Source: JANPCX01 sp031431125
GTDB lineage: Bacteria > Pseudomonadota > Gammaproteobacteria > Burkholderiales > Burkholderiaceae_C
Assembly: GCA_031431125.1 (NCBI GenBank)
Contig: JANPCX010000056.1
Coordinates: 13,452-77,451 of the forward strand
DNA: 64,000 nucleotides
Direction: 5' to 3'
How positions within the stretch are numbered: the stretch's first letter is position 1; each line of letters begins with the position of its first letter. A program made the position numbers and the translations under genes. The notes beneath the pieces were generated by a model that was given only the letters and a program-made list of their open reading frames with translations, was not told the origin of the DNA and searched no databases. Below, piece by piece: positions 8,238-15,265 of the stretch.

Positions 8238-9974
8238 ATGGACATATTCACCTACGCGCTCAAACAGTACGCGGTATTGGCTTTGATGTGCGTTTCTTTC
8301 TGGGGCGCCGGCAGTTCGCTGATCCACGCCTTGACAGAGCACAAGATCGAAGATGGTTGGCTTGCGGTCGCGCTGTCGACAACGGTCGGTCTGGGCTCGT
8401 TTATCTTGCTCCTGCAGATCCTGGGCGCCACCGGCTATTTGCAAAGAGGCCCGATCAATATCGTTTTGTTCAGCGGCCTGCTTTTGGCCGCCTGGCAGGC
8501 CAAGGTGCTGATGCCCGGCATCGGCGGTCGGTGGACGTACGGTTTCAACCCGTGGGCGCTGCTGGCCATTGGCGCGGCCCTCACCTTGATTTTCAGGCCT
8601 TTGGTCATTCCTTTGGGTTGGGACGCGTTGATGTACCACCTGCCCCATGCCAGCCAATGGGCCAAGTCCGGGCATTTGTCTGTCAGCGAGTGGATCAGGT
8701 ACCCCTGGTTTCCATACAACTTTGACCTGCTCTACGCCGCGGCACTGATCTTGCGCCATGACTCTTTCGCCCATCTGCTGCATGCTCTGGCGGGTTGGCT
8801 CACCATGTTGCTGATCTACCGACTGGGTGCGCGACATGGCAGCCATCTCTTGGCATTTTTGGCGAGCAGCATATGGATCTATCTGTCCCAATGGTTTTAC
8901 AGCACGGCTTACATCGAGTTGGGCATTTCCCTGTTCGTGTTCGCGTCCTGCATCAGCTTTCATCAATGGCTGGACCGCAAGGAAGATGAAGGTTGGTTGC
9001 TGATCGCCTGCTTTCTTTTTGGCGTGGCGGTCGGATCCAAATACCAGGTACTGAGCTTCTTGCCACTGTTTTTCATCGCCGTCCTCGTGCACCGTGCGCG
9101 GTCGAAATTGTTACTCAAAGCCAGTTTTTTCTTTCTTGCACCCTGCATCTACTGGTATTTAAGAAACTACCTTTTAACCGGAGACCCATTCAATCCTCTT
9201 GGTGGAAAAATATTCGGCTACAGTGACTGGAATGCTGCTGATATGGAGTATCAGTTATTCGACATTAGTCAACTAAAGAACTGGCCTGACTATGCCTTGT
9301 GGCCAGCAGTGATTGCACCGCTATTTTTCATTATCAAAAAAAATACATCCGTTTGGTACGGGTTGGTTTTTTCTATTTACTCGTTTGTAATTTGGTATGT
9401 CACCTCACACTACGATCGATATTTAATGCCAGCCTTTCCGGTGATCGCTTTGTTATCGGCTTATTCCCTGTGTTCAATTTTTGATCTGTTGAAAATAGCA
9501 CCCAACAAACATGCCATAAAAATTAACTTGGCATTTAAGTATTTTGCATTTTTTGTTTCTGTTATTTATTTTGACTCAATCGTTAAACAAGAGTATGAAA
9601 CTCATAAATCACTGATTGCCTATAGCGCCACATCCAAGGAAGAGGCGCTGAACAAGGCCATTCCAGAAATAGGGATAATGAATTACCTTAAAAATAAACC
9701 TGAATTGAAGGTTTATCAATGGGGACTGGAAGGTTTAATATATTATTTCCCTCATCAGGTGCGGGGTGATCATTTCGGAAAATGGCGGTACCGAGACTTT
9801 GTCTCCTACAGCCCAGAGTACCTGGCGCAGAAGTTAAAGGCTGGCGGATTCGACGTGCTTGTGACCAACTCACTCGCAGCACAGGGGCTAGAGGGTGTTG
9901 GAAATTTCAAGCAGTTCTTCGAAGAGATTGCCGCCTCAAACGGCGCCAAGGCTTACAGAATCATCCAACACTGA
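8238..9974 (+). CDS. GT-C-like polytopic membrane glycosyltransferase
   Basis: The protein has 578 residues and at least ten hydrophobic helices with a soluble C-terminal part. A periplasmic loop motif, GWDALMYHLPHASQWAKSG with Asp129, matches the acidic-residue loop after the first helices of the ArnT/PMT (GT39/PMT_2-like) superfamily. Such enzymes take sugars from polyprenyl-phosphate donors on the outer face of the inner membrane. I chose the ATG at 8238 because the longer frame to 8034 overlaps the MocR gene. From about 9100 the gene becomes strikingly AT-rich compared with its 5' half. It is convergent with a GtrA/GtrB-like operon, which suggests it is the final transferase of that set. 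The exact family is inferred from topology and motif. Confidence 0.65.
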   Translation: MDIFTYALKQYAVLALMCVSFWGAGSSLIHALTEHKIEDGWLAVALSTTVGLGSFILLLQILGATGYLQRGPINIVLFSGLLLAAWQAKVLMPGIGGRWTYGFNPWALLAIGAALTLIFRPLVIPLGWDALMYHLPHASQWAKSGHLSVSEWIRYPWFPYNFDLLYAAALILRHDSFAHLLHALAGWLTMLLIYRLGARHGSHLLAFLASSIWIYLSQWFYSTAYIELGISLFVFASCISFHQWLDRKEDEGWLLIACFLFGVAVGSKYQVLSFLPLFFIAVLVHRARSKLLLKASFFFLAPCIYWYLRNYLLTGDPFNPLGGKIFGYSDWNAADMEYQLFDISQLKNWPDYALWPAVIAPLFFIIKKNTSVWYGLVFSIYSFVIWYVTSHYDRYLMPAFPVIALLSAYSLCSIFDLLKIAPNKHAIKINLAFKYFAFFVSVIYFDSIVKQEYETHKSLIAYSATSKEEALNKAIPEIGIMNYLKNKPELKVYQWGLEGLIYYFPHQVRGDHFGKWRYRDFVSYSPEYLAQKLKAGGFDVLVTNSLAAQGLEGVGNFKQFFEEIAASNGAKAYRIIQH

Positions 9975-10005
9975 GAGAGCATCATCGATAAAGAAGACAG
10001 CCCCG

Positions 10006-10021
10006 CGCCGGCAAGACGGCG
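10006..10021. terminator. Weak hairpin between convergent genes
   Basis: CGCCG (10006-10010) pairs with CGGCG (10017-10021) around a 6-nt loop, in the 56-nt gap between the convergent GT-C-like gene and the small membrane protein gene. There is no T-run on either strand. It may still help separate the two transcripts. Confidence 0.25.
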
Positions 10022-10030
10022 ACAGACCCG

Positions 10031-10627
10031 TCATTTGCAGGTGTAGTTGACCCGTTCGACGCTGTTTTTGAATGGGTCCGTCAAATCGGACGAGTACTCA
10101 CCCATGATCAACCTTTGTTTGGGTAAAAGGTGATTTCGAAATGCCCTGCTGAACGCCTCAAGCCGCTGTCCCTTCGGCGTCAGCTTGACGCAGCCGTTGA
10201 CGATGGTGATCGTCCCAGAGGCAAGTTGCTCGGTAAGGCGAATATCAACCAGGCGATGCTCTTTAACATATTCTTTTGTGAATACCTCTTCGAAGTGATC
10301 CAATCGAATTCCACCACCTCGCTGGTGAAGTTTTTCAAGAATATAGAAAGACAGCGACCGGTCTATGACAGTTGGAACACTGATGGCCAAGGCATAACCT
10401 GCCAAAACCCAAAGACACAACATTTGAGTTTTTTCAAAAAAATTGAATAAGCGAAAGTATTTGACCGTGAATAAAATAAAACCCGCCAGCGCAGTCGCAA
10501 TCAAGGAGTCACCGATCGCTGCATAAAAAACCACATTTACATTGAAATAGTTAATATGAATGTAATAAGTGACGGCAAGTATAAAAAAATACAGTGAAGA
10601 GGCTATCAGAGCACGTATTGTTTTCAT
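10031..10627 (-). CDS. Small membrane protein of unknown function
   Basis: I do not recognise this family. The protein has 198 residues. Three hydrophobic helices fall at about 7-25, 32-55 and 66-88, followed by a charged soluble domain of about 110 residues. That domain has a helix-helix-strand pattern ending LTPKGQRLEAFSRAFRNHLLPK, which resembles a winged-helix wing and last helix, but the match is loose. The ATG overlaps the GtrA stop by 4 nt, so it is the last gene of the UXS-GT2-GtrA operon and is probably made in step with them. Base composition is clearly AT-rich. A role in the lipid-linked sugar step is inferred from context only. Confidence 0.6.
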   Translation of the reverse strand: MKTIRALIASSLYFFILAVTYYIHINYFNVNVVFYAAIGDSLIATALAGFILFTVKYFRLFNFFEKTQMLCLWVLAGYALAISVPTVIDRSLSFYILEKLHQRGGGIRLDHFEEVFTKEYVKEHRLVDIRLTEQLASGTITIVNGCVKLTPKGQRLEAFSRAFRNHLLPKQRLIMGEYSSDLTDPFKNSVERVNYTCK

Positions 10628-11010
10628 TCATTAAAGACCAAAAATTTGTTTCCGGCGTAGCTGAGTGAAATCTGCAAAAGAGTGGCTAACAGAAAGCCCT
10701 GTCGATAGTCATAACCCCATCTATCGGTCCAACAGTACAAAACCAAGCCGTGCAGCAGGGCGATCGCCCCGTAGAGGCAGGCGAATTTGATGGCTTGAGA
10801 AAAAATGCCCTTGCTTCGTTTCCTAAAGACAAAGTAACGACTGCCCACGAATGAAGCTGCGATGCCAAAAAAAGCAGCGATGAAGTTGGCAACTCCTGCC
10901 GATGACAGCCCCCAAACTTTCAAGTTGAAGCTCAGCACGGCGAAGTGCACTGCCGTTGCCACCAGCCCATTGACGACATAACGTGCCAGCTCTGTGGCCT
11001 GGGGTTTCAC
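10624..11010 (-). CDS. GtrA-family membrane protein (putative polyprenyl-phosphate-sugar flippase)
   Basis: The protein has 128 residues and four membrane helices. The GtrA pattern is complete: an N-terminal ARYVVNGLVATAVHF, then FVGSRYFVFR, and a terminal YAGNKFLVF. I chose the GTG at 11010 because it forms a GTGA overlap with the GT2 stop; the TTG at 11028 would add six residues. GtrA proteins partner with GtrB-type GT2 enzymes to move a sugar on polyprenyl phosphate across the inner membrane. Both partners are adjacent and coupled here. It fits a pathway that decorates a periplasmic or surface glycan. Confidence 0.88.
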   Translation of the reverse strand: MKPQATELARYVVNGLVATAVHFAVLSFNLKVWGLSSAGVANFIAAFFGIAASFVGSRYFVFRKRSKGIFSQAIKFACLYGAIALLHGLVLYCWTDRWGYDYRQGFLLATLLQISLSYAGNKFLVFNE

Positions 11011-11972
11011 AAGGTGCTCGAGGGCCAAGGAGTTGAGGTGACTTCTTCAATGAAGTCTTGGTAAGAAATGGCGGTCGTCACCGTGCCACCTCTCACAACA
11101 CCGGTCAACATCAAGGTCATCAAGGCCAAGGCGCCGGTTTGCAGAAACATCAACACAAGAATTCCGAACGCGACGGAAAACCAGCCTGGCGTCGAAAAAC
11201 CAGCCATTTTCAGAAGGATGGCGGCGATGCCACCAGCGACAGCCAACACGGCGATCACCGAGCAGGCAATTCCAACCCTGACCAGCACATCTTCTGCAAA
11301 AACCATCAGCGCCTTGAAGCCGTGCAGCGCGAGGCCCACGAAGTTCATTTTCGATTGCCCCGCATAACGCGGCCCACGGTCCAAAGAGCACACACCCGTG
11401 CGGAGCTTGGAAGCAAGCACCGCACCAGCGACGTGAATCGACAGCTCTTGCATGGCCACCAGGCGTTTCACCGCATGTGCTTTCAGTGCCATGAAATTGC
11501 CAAAATTAATTGACCGCCCCGTCATCAGCTTAAAGAACAGCTTGTAGACCATGTAAAACGCTTTGAACCTCAGGGTCTCCACTCGGCTTTTGCGTTGAGC
11601 AACCACGGCATCCAAGGAATCCGAGTGCAGTTGCTCAAGCAGTGCGGGGATGGTGGACGGAACATCTTCACCGTCTGAATCCATCACCACCACACGGTGT
11701 TTGTCAGTTAGAAATTCGGCGACATAACCCAGACCAATGGCAATCGCGCGCTGATGTCCAACGTTTCGTCGCAATCTCAGCACCGAGCCGACCACCCCGT
11801 GCTGCTGCAAGTGGGCAACGGACAATGGCTGTCTTACCGACCCATCGTCCACCGCAATCACGTACGCCTTGTCACTGAAGTGCTCAGCCAACGCTTTGAA
11901 CAAAAGACCGCTGGCCTCGATGTCCTCGTAGACGGGCATGACCACAATCACCGGATACGCCGCAAGATTCAT
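11007..11972 (-). CDS. GT2 glycosyltransferase, GtrB/DPM1-like
   Basis: The protein has 321 residues. The GT-A domain shows VIVVMPVYEDIEAS, VDDGS and the metal-binding DSDGEDVP, followed by VVAQRKSR. The pattern NFGNFMALKAHAV is typical of the polyprenyl-phosphate glycosyltransferase branch. Two C-terminal hydrophobic helices (about 234-257 and 263-290) anchor it in the inner membrane, as in GtrB. The expected reaction is transfer of a sugar from a nucleotide donor to polyprenyl phosphate on the cytoplasmic face. It overlaps its neighbours by 4 nt on both sides (UXS upstream, GtrA downstream), so the donor is probably UDP-xylose; that is inference. Confidence 0.87.
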   Translation of the reverse strand: MNLAAYPVIVVMPVYEDIEASGLLFKALAEHFSDKAYVIAVDDGSVRQPLSVAHLQQHGVVGSVLRLRRNVGHQRAIAIGLGYVAEFLTDKHRVVVMDSDGEDVPSTIPALLEQLHSDSLDAVVAQRKSRVETLRFKAFYMVYKLFFKLMTGRSINFGNFMALKAHAVKRLVAMQELSIHVAGAVLASKLRTGVCSLDRGPRYAGQSKMNFVGLALHGFKALMVFAEDVLVRVGIACSVIAVLAVAGGIAAILLKMAGFSTPGWFSVAFGILVLMFLQTGALALMTLMLTGVVRGGTVTTAISYQDFIEEVTSTPWPSSTL

Positions 11973-12922
11973 GGAGTCAGAGTGCTCTTGAAATAGTGGA
12001 TGGTTTTCTCCAAACCCTCACTCAGTTTGATGCGCGGCGCCCACTCGAGCACCTCTTGGGCCAAAGTGATGTCGGGTTGCCTTTGCCGGGGATCGTCTTG
12101 GGGCAGAGGTTTGAGTGTCAGCTTGGAAGCGCTACCCACCATCTTCAACACGGTTTGCGCCAACTCAAGGATGGTGAACTCGTCTGGGTTGCCGAGATTG
12201 ATCGGACCGGTCACGGTGGGCGGACTGGCCATCATGCTCACCAGCCCATTCACGAGGTCGTCGACATAACAAAAACTGCGTGTCTGAGCACCATCCCCGT
12301 AGATGGTGATGTCTTGGCCACGCAGGGCTTGGACAATGAAGTTGCTCACCACGCGGCCATCGTTGGGGTGCATACGCGGGCCGTAGGTATTGAAAATCCT
12401 GACTACCTTGATGTGAAGTTGGTGCTGTCGGTGGTAATCAAAAAAGAGGGTTTCTGCGCAGCGCTTGCCTTCGTCATAGCAGGACCGTATCCCGATGGGG
12501 TTGACGCGCCCCCAATAGTCTTCCCGCTGAGGGTGTACTTCTGGGTCTCCATAAACTTCGCTGGTTGACGCTTGGAGAATTTTCGCCTTGGTCCGCTTGG
12601 CCAAGCCCAGCATGTTGATCGCACCATGGACGCTGGTCTTGGTGGTTTGCACCGGATCCCGCTGGTAATGAATAGGGGACGCGGGGCAAGCCAAGTTATA
12701 GATTTCATCCACCTCGACGTAAAGCGGAAAGGTCACATCGTGACGCATCAGCTCAAAGTGTGGATTGCCCAAGAGGTGGGCTACGTTGTCGCGGGTACCG
12801 CTGTAGAAATTGTCAACACAAAGGACATCGCAGCCCTGCGCCAGAAGCCGCTCGCAAAGATGCGAGCCAACAAATCCGGCTCCCCCTGTGACCATGACCC
12901 GCTTTCGATTGGATATGCGCAA
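11969..12922 (-). CDS. uxs: UDP-glucuronate decarboxylase (UDP-xylose synthase)
   Basis: The protein has 317 residues and is an extended short-chain dehydrogenase. The NAD-binding GGAGFVGSH, the block TSEVYGDPEVHPQ...YWG.VNP, the catalytic YDEGK and the later RIFNTYGPRMHPNDGRVVSNF closely match UXS enzymes. These convert UDP-glucuronate to UDP-xylose plus carbon dioxide. I prefer the TTG at 12922: a purine-rich AAAGAAGAA lies 5-12 nt ahead and the length then fits the family. The ATG at 13075 would add 51 unrelated residues. It is the first gene of a four-gene operon whose members overlap by 4 nt each, and supplies the donor sugar for the following GT2. Confidence 0.88.
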   Translation of the reverse strand: MRISNRKRVMVTGGAGFVGSHLCERLLAQGCDVLCVDNFYSGTRDNVAHLLGNPHFELMRHDVTFPLYVEVDEIYNLACPASPIHYQRDPVQTTKTSVHGAINMLGLAKRTKAKILQASTSEVYGDPEVHPQREDYWGRVNPIGIRSCYDEGKRCAETLFFDYHRQHQLHIKVVRIFNTYGPRMHPNDGRVVSNFIVQALRGQDITIYGDGAQTRSFCYVDDLVNGLVSMMASPPTVTGPINLGNPDEFTILELAQTVLKMVGSASKLTLKPLPQDDPRQRQPDITLAQEVLEWAPRIKLSEGLEKTIHYFKSTLTP

Positions 12923-13090
12923 TTGAATTCTTCTTTCCCTGTGTTTGCCAGCTTGGATAACGTTTGACCCCGGCTTGGCTGAAAAGGATGATAGCGAGGT
13001 CGCGGGCAGCAGCCGGTTACTCGTGAGGCGTTTTGACCTCTTCACTCCGCGGTGCGGTCTATGGGGGCTCATCACGACGAAGGGCGAGCC

Positions 13091-13127
13091 AGCAACCCTG
13101 GTTGCTGTCAGTTCACAGTTGTGAACT
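13091..13127. promoter_or_regulatory. Two adjacent perfect palindromes in the gap upstream of uxs
   Basis: AGCAACC (13091-13097) pairs with GGTTGCT (13100-13106), and AGTTCACA (13110-13117) pairs with TGTGAACT (13120-13127); each pair has a 2-nt spacer. They lie in the 344-nt gap between uxs and the TraB/GumN gene. The short spacers suggest operator sites rather than terminators. The rest of the gap, 13128-13266, shows no gene or RNA I can support. Confidence 0.45.
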
Positions 13128-13266
13128 AAAACGTGGCTCTGGCGTCAGGCGCACGCCGAGAGGGCTCTCAATCGGCCCAAGGCATGGCGGGGACCACCCG
13201 GTAGTCACGACGAACCCGCGATACCACTGGGGAGATCTACCGTTGTTGGGGCTGGCCTCGACGTGA

Positions 13267-14241
13267 TCAATCCACACAAACCCGTCGAACGTCGTGGCCC
13301 CGGGCTGCCAATCGGGCGGGTACACCGCCTTCTCCTGCCAAATGCAGCGCCCCAAGGGCGAAGAAAATGGGCTTCTGAGCAGCGCTTTGAAGCAGTTGGT
13401 CTATTTTTTCAGCTTGACTCGCATTGCGCTTGAAAACCGTCGCTTCGAGGTAGTCCCCGCTGTCGCCCAACATCCCAACCGATTCAAGCAAAGCCTCTTC
13501 ATCACCTACCGCCGCATACTGAACCAACTTGAGCAGCATGTGACCGGACTGACTGAGTTCATCTCGGCTGCTGAGCGTGGCCAATGCCGCTCCTATTTGT
13601 TGTGCATGCATGGGCGGGGTCATGGACCTGAAAAATGCGAATTGCTCTTGCGGCGTTTCCAAACTTGTCGTGGCTTTTCCCAAAAAGCGCGCCGCCATCA
13701 TGATTTCTGTATCCAGGCCATGTTCCGACCATCCCACTTGGGCTTGGCGCAGCCGTGTTTGGCGAGCACTTAGATGCCTGATCACCTCGAAAGCATCAAG
13801 CGGCGCCAAACGGGTATCAGGATTGTGAGAAGTCACGCCGTAAACCCATTGGTGCAATTGCTGCATTTGGGTGTCGGTCAGCAGCGGCAAAACTTGGGAC
13901 ATCGGCAAAGTGGACGGGCGGCCATCCATGTACTGGCGGCTTGAAATAGGGTCCGACTCAATCACCACGGTCGCCGATGCAGACAACAATTGTTTGGTGC
14001 AGCTGCCCAGTTGGACCGGCGCATTGGACGGGCTCAAGTGGCTGCTACCAAACAGGTAGGCGGTGTGGCCTTCGGCTGAGACCACCTTGTAAATGTAGTT
14101 GGCGGGCGTGAGTGACTGGGTCCCGGCTTGATTGACTGAACCCGAAGCACTCGCTTCGCTGGTCAATGAGACAATCACAGCGCCCGCCGACAGCGCCACG
14201 AAGCACAACGACTGAAGTTGTTTGCGTACTGACAAAGACAT
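13267..14241 (-). CDS. TraB/GumN family protein with signal peptide
   Basis: The protein has 324 residues. A signal peptide covers about residues 1-35, with a hydrophobic core LCFVALSAGAVIVSL and an ASA site. The family signatures are YLFGSSHLSP near the mature N-terminus and FALGALHLAGEGGVPARL near the end, each with a conserved His. TraB/GumN proteins are thought to be periplasmic metal-dependent hydrolases or peptidases, but few have been tested. I chose the ATG at 14241 because GGGAG precedes it by 7 nt and the signal peptide then begins correctly; the frame extends to 14427 without support. No operon partner is evident. Confidence 0.85.
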   Translation of the reverse strand: MSLSVRKQLQSLCFVALSAGAVIVSLTSEASASGSVNQAGTQSLTPANYIYKVVSAEGHTAYLFGSSHLSPSNAPVQLGSCTKQLLSASATVVIESDPISSRQYMDGRPSTLPMSQVLPLLTDTQMQQLHQWVYGVTSHNPDTRLAPLDAFEVIRHLSARQTRLRQAQVGWSEHGLDTEIMMAARFLGKATTSLETPQEQFAFFRSMTPPMHAQQIGAALATLSSRDELSQSGHMLLKLVQYAAVGDEEALLESVGMLGDSGDYLEATVFKRNASQAEKIDQLLQSAAQKPIFFALGALHLAGEGGVPARLAARGHDVRRVCVD

Positions 14242-14362
14242 CGCAATCTCCCTTCGCAGTGCTTGCCAAGACTGAGCTGTTCCTGGCATGTCCATTGAAG
14301 CCGCGAGCGTCGGCATGTGTTCCCTGGAAAAACAGCCCTTTTCAGGGTCAACCCATTCTTTC

Positions 14363-14380
14363 ACTGCATCTTGGTGCAGT
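14363..14380. promoter_or_regulatory. Short inverted repeat in divergent intergenic region
   Basis: ACTGCA (14363-14368) is mirrored by TGCAGT (14375-14380) with a 6-nt spacer. It lies in the 239-nt region between the divergent TraB/GumN gene and the next plus-strand gene. It could be an operator; nothing else clear is visible in this gap. Confidence 0.25.
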
Positions 14381-14480
14381 TCTTTCGTGTAACAAAGGGA
14401 GTGGCCCGGTTTGTCGCACTTCGTCACAGAACACCGGTTAGTCTTGCACTACAAAGTTGCAGCTTGCTGATTTTTGACCC

Positions 14481-15254
14481 ATGTTTGAATCCACCATCCC
14501 CCAAGGCCAGCCCGAGTTAATGCGGGCCAGCAGCTATGTGCGCTATCTCGACGAGATGGACGAGGGCCCCTGGACTGAGCACGGCATCGTGCTGGGCACG
14601 CGCTTGAGCGGACTCAGCCCTTCTTTGCAGGCCGACTTGCTGCGATATGAAGACAAGCGCTGGGTCGGCGATTCGCTGGACGTCCTCGAAATCATGGCGG
14701 CCAGCGTGCGCCATGCGAGCCGGGTCACCATCCACTGCCGCTCGCAAGACAAAGCGGTGCCATTGACCGTTTTCCCTCAACAGCATTGGGTGCACTGCCC
14801 TTTGTCGTTGGAAACCTTGGACGCGGACAGCTTGGCCAAACTCGCCGTGCTGCATGTAGAGCCTGCAATCTTGCAACCGCCGGGCGCGCAAGAGCGCGGC
14901 ATCGGCATCGTCGGCGAATTCGAACACCACTATTCCTTGGCCCCGTGGCTGTGGGCACTGGCCTGGTACGGCGGACGATGTGAGCTGCTGCCGGAAATCG
15001 CCGGGTCTGCCGCCTACCGCGTGGGTCCGAGCACCGAGTGGGAACGTTTCCCGATGCAGAGCAGCGTCAAAGAAGCGGTCCAGCGCATGCGCGCCGGCAG
15101 CGTGAATTTGCGTGAATTGATGTTGTGGCCCGGCTTGTCACGCGAGCTGGCCATACGACTGCTCAATGCCCTGTATTTGCAAGGCGGCCTCATCGTCAGC
15201 CGCACCCACCGTGATGCGTCCAATGAATCGTGGTTTGGGGGTTTGGGGCGGTGA
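14481..15254 (+). CDS. Conserved-looking protein of unknown function
   Basis: I do not recognise this protein. It has 257 residues, no signal peptide and no membrane helix, so it is probably cytoplasmic. The N-terminal part reads like a compact alpha/beta domain. Residues about 200-245 (VNLRELMLWPGLSRELAIRLLNALYLQGGLIV, cited in part) look like a helical bundle or wHTH-type tail of the kind that ends DUF4388-like and related regulators, where a phrase like LLxxLYxxGLI recurs. The coding frame is long, has normal codon use and has no competing frame, so it is a real gene. The ATG at 14481 lacks a clear Shine-Dalgarno; ATG 14520 is an alternative. It converges on uup. Confidence 0.65.
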   Translation: MFESTIPQGQPELMRASSYVRYLDEMDEGPWTEHGIVLGTRLSGLSPSLQADLLRYEDKRWVGDSLDVLEIMAASVRHASRVTIHCRSQDKAVPLTVFPQQHWVHCPLSLETLDADSLAKLAVLHVEPAILQPPGAQERGIGIVGEFEHHYSLAPWLWALAWYGGRCELLPEIAGSAAYRVGPSTEWERFPMQSSVKEAVQRMRAGSVNLRELMLWPGLSRELAIRLLNALYLQGGLIVSRTHRDASNESWFGGLGR

Positions 15255-15265
15255 GATTGAACAGC

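Noticed and set aside
12923..13075. Upstream extension of the UXS frame to ATG 13075
   Set aside because: The extra 51 residues do not resemble UXS proteins, whereas TTG 12922 has a purine-rich site and gives the normal length.
13113..13355. Minus-strand frame next to the TraB/GumN gene
   Set aside because: It overlaps the end of that gene in another frame, shows no domain and spans the twin palindromes.
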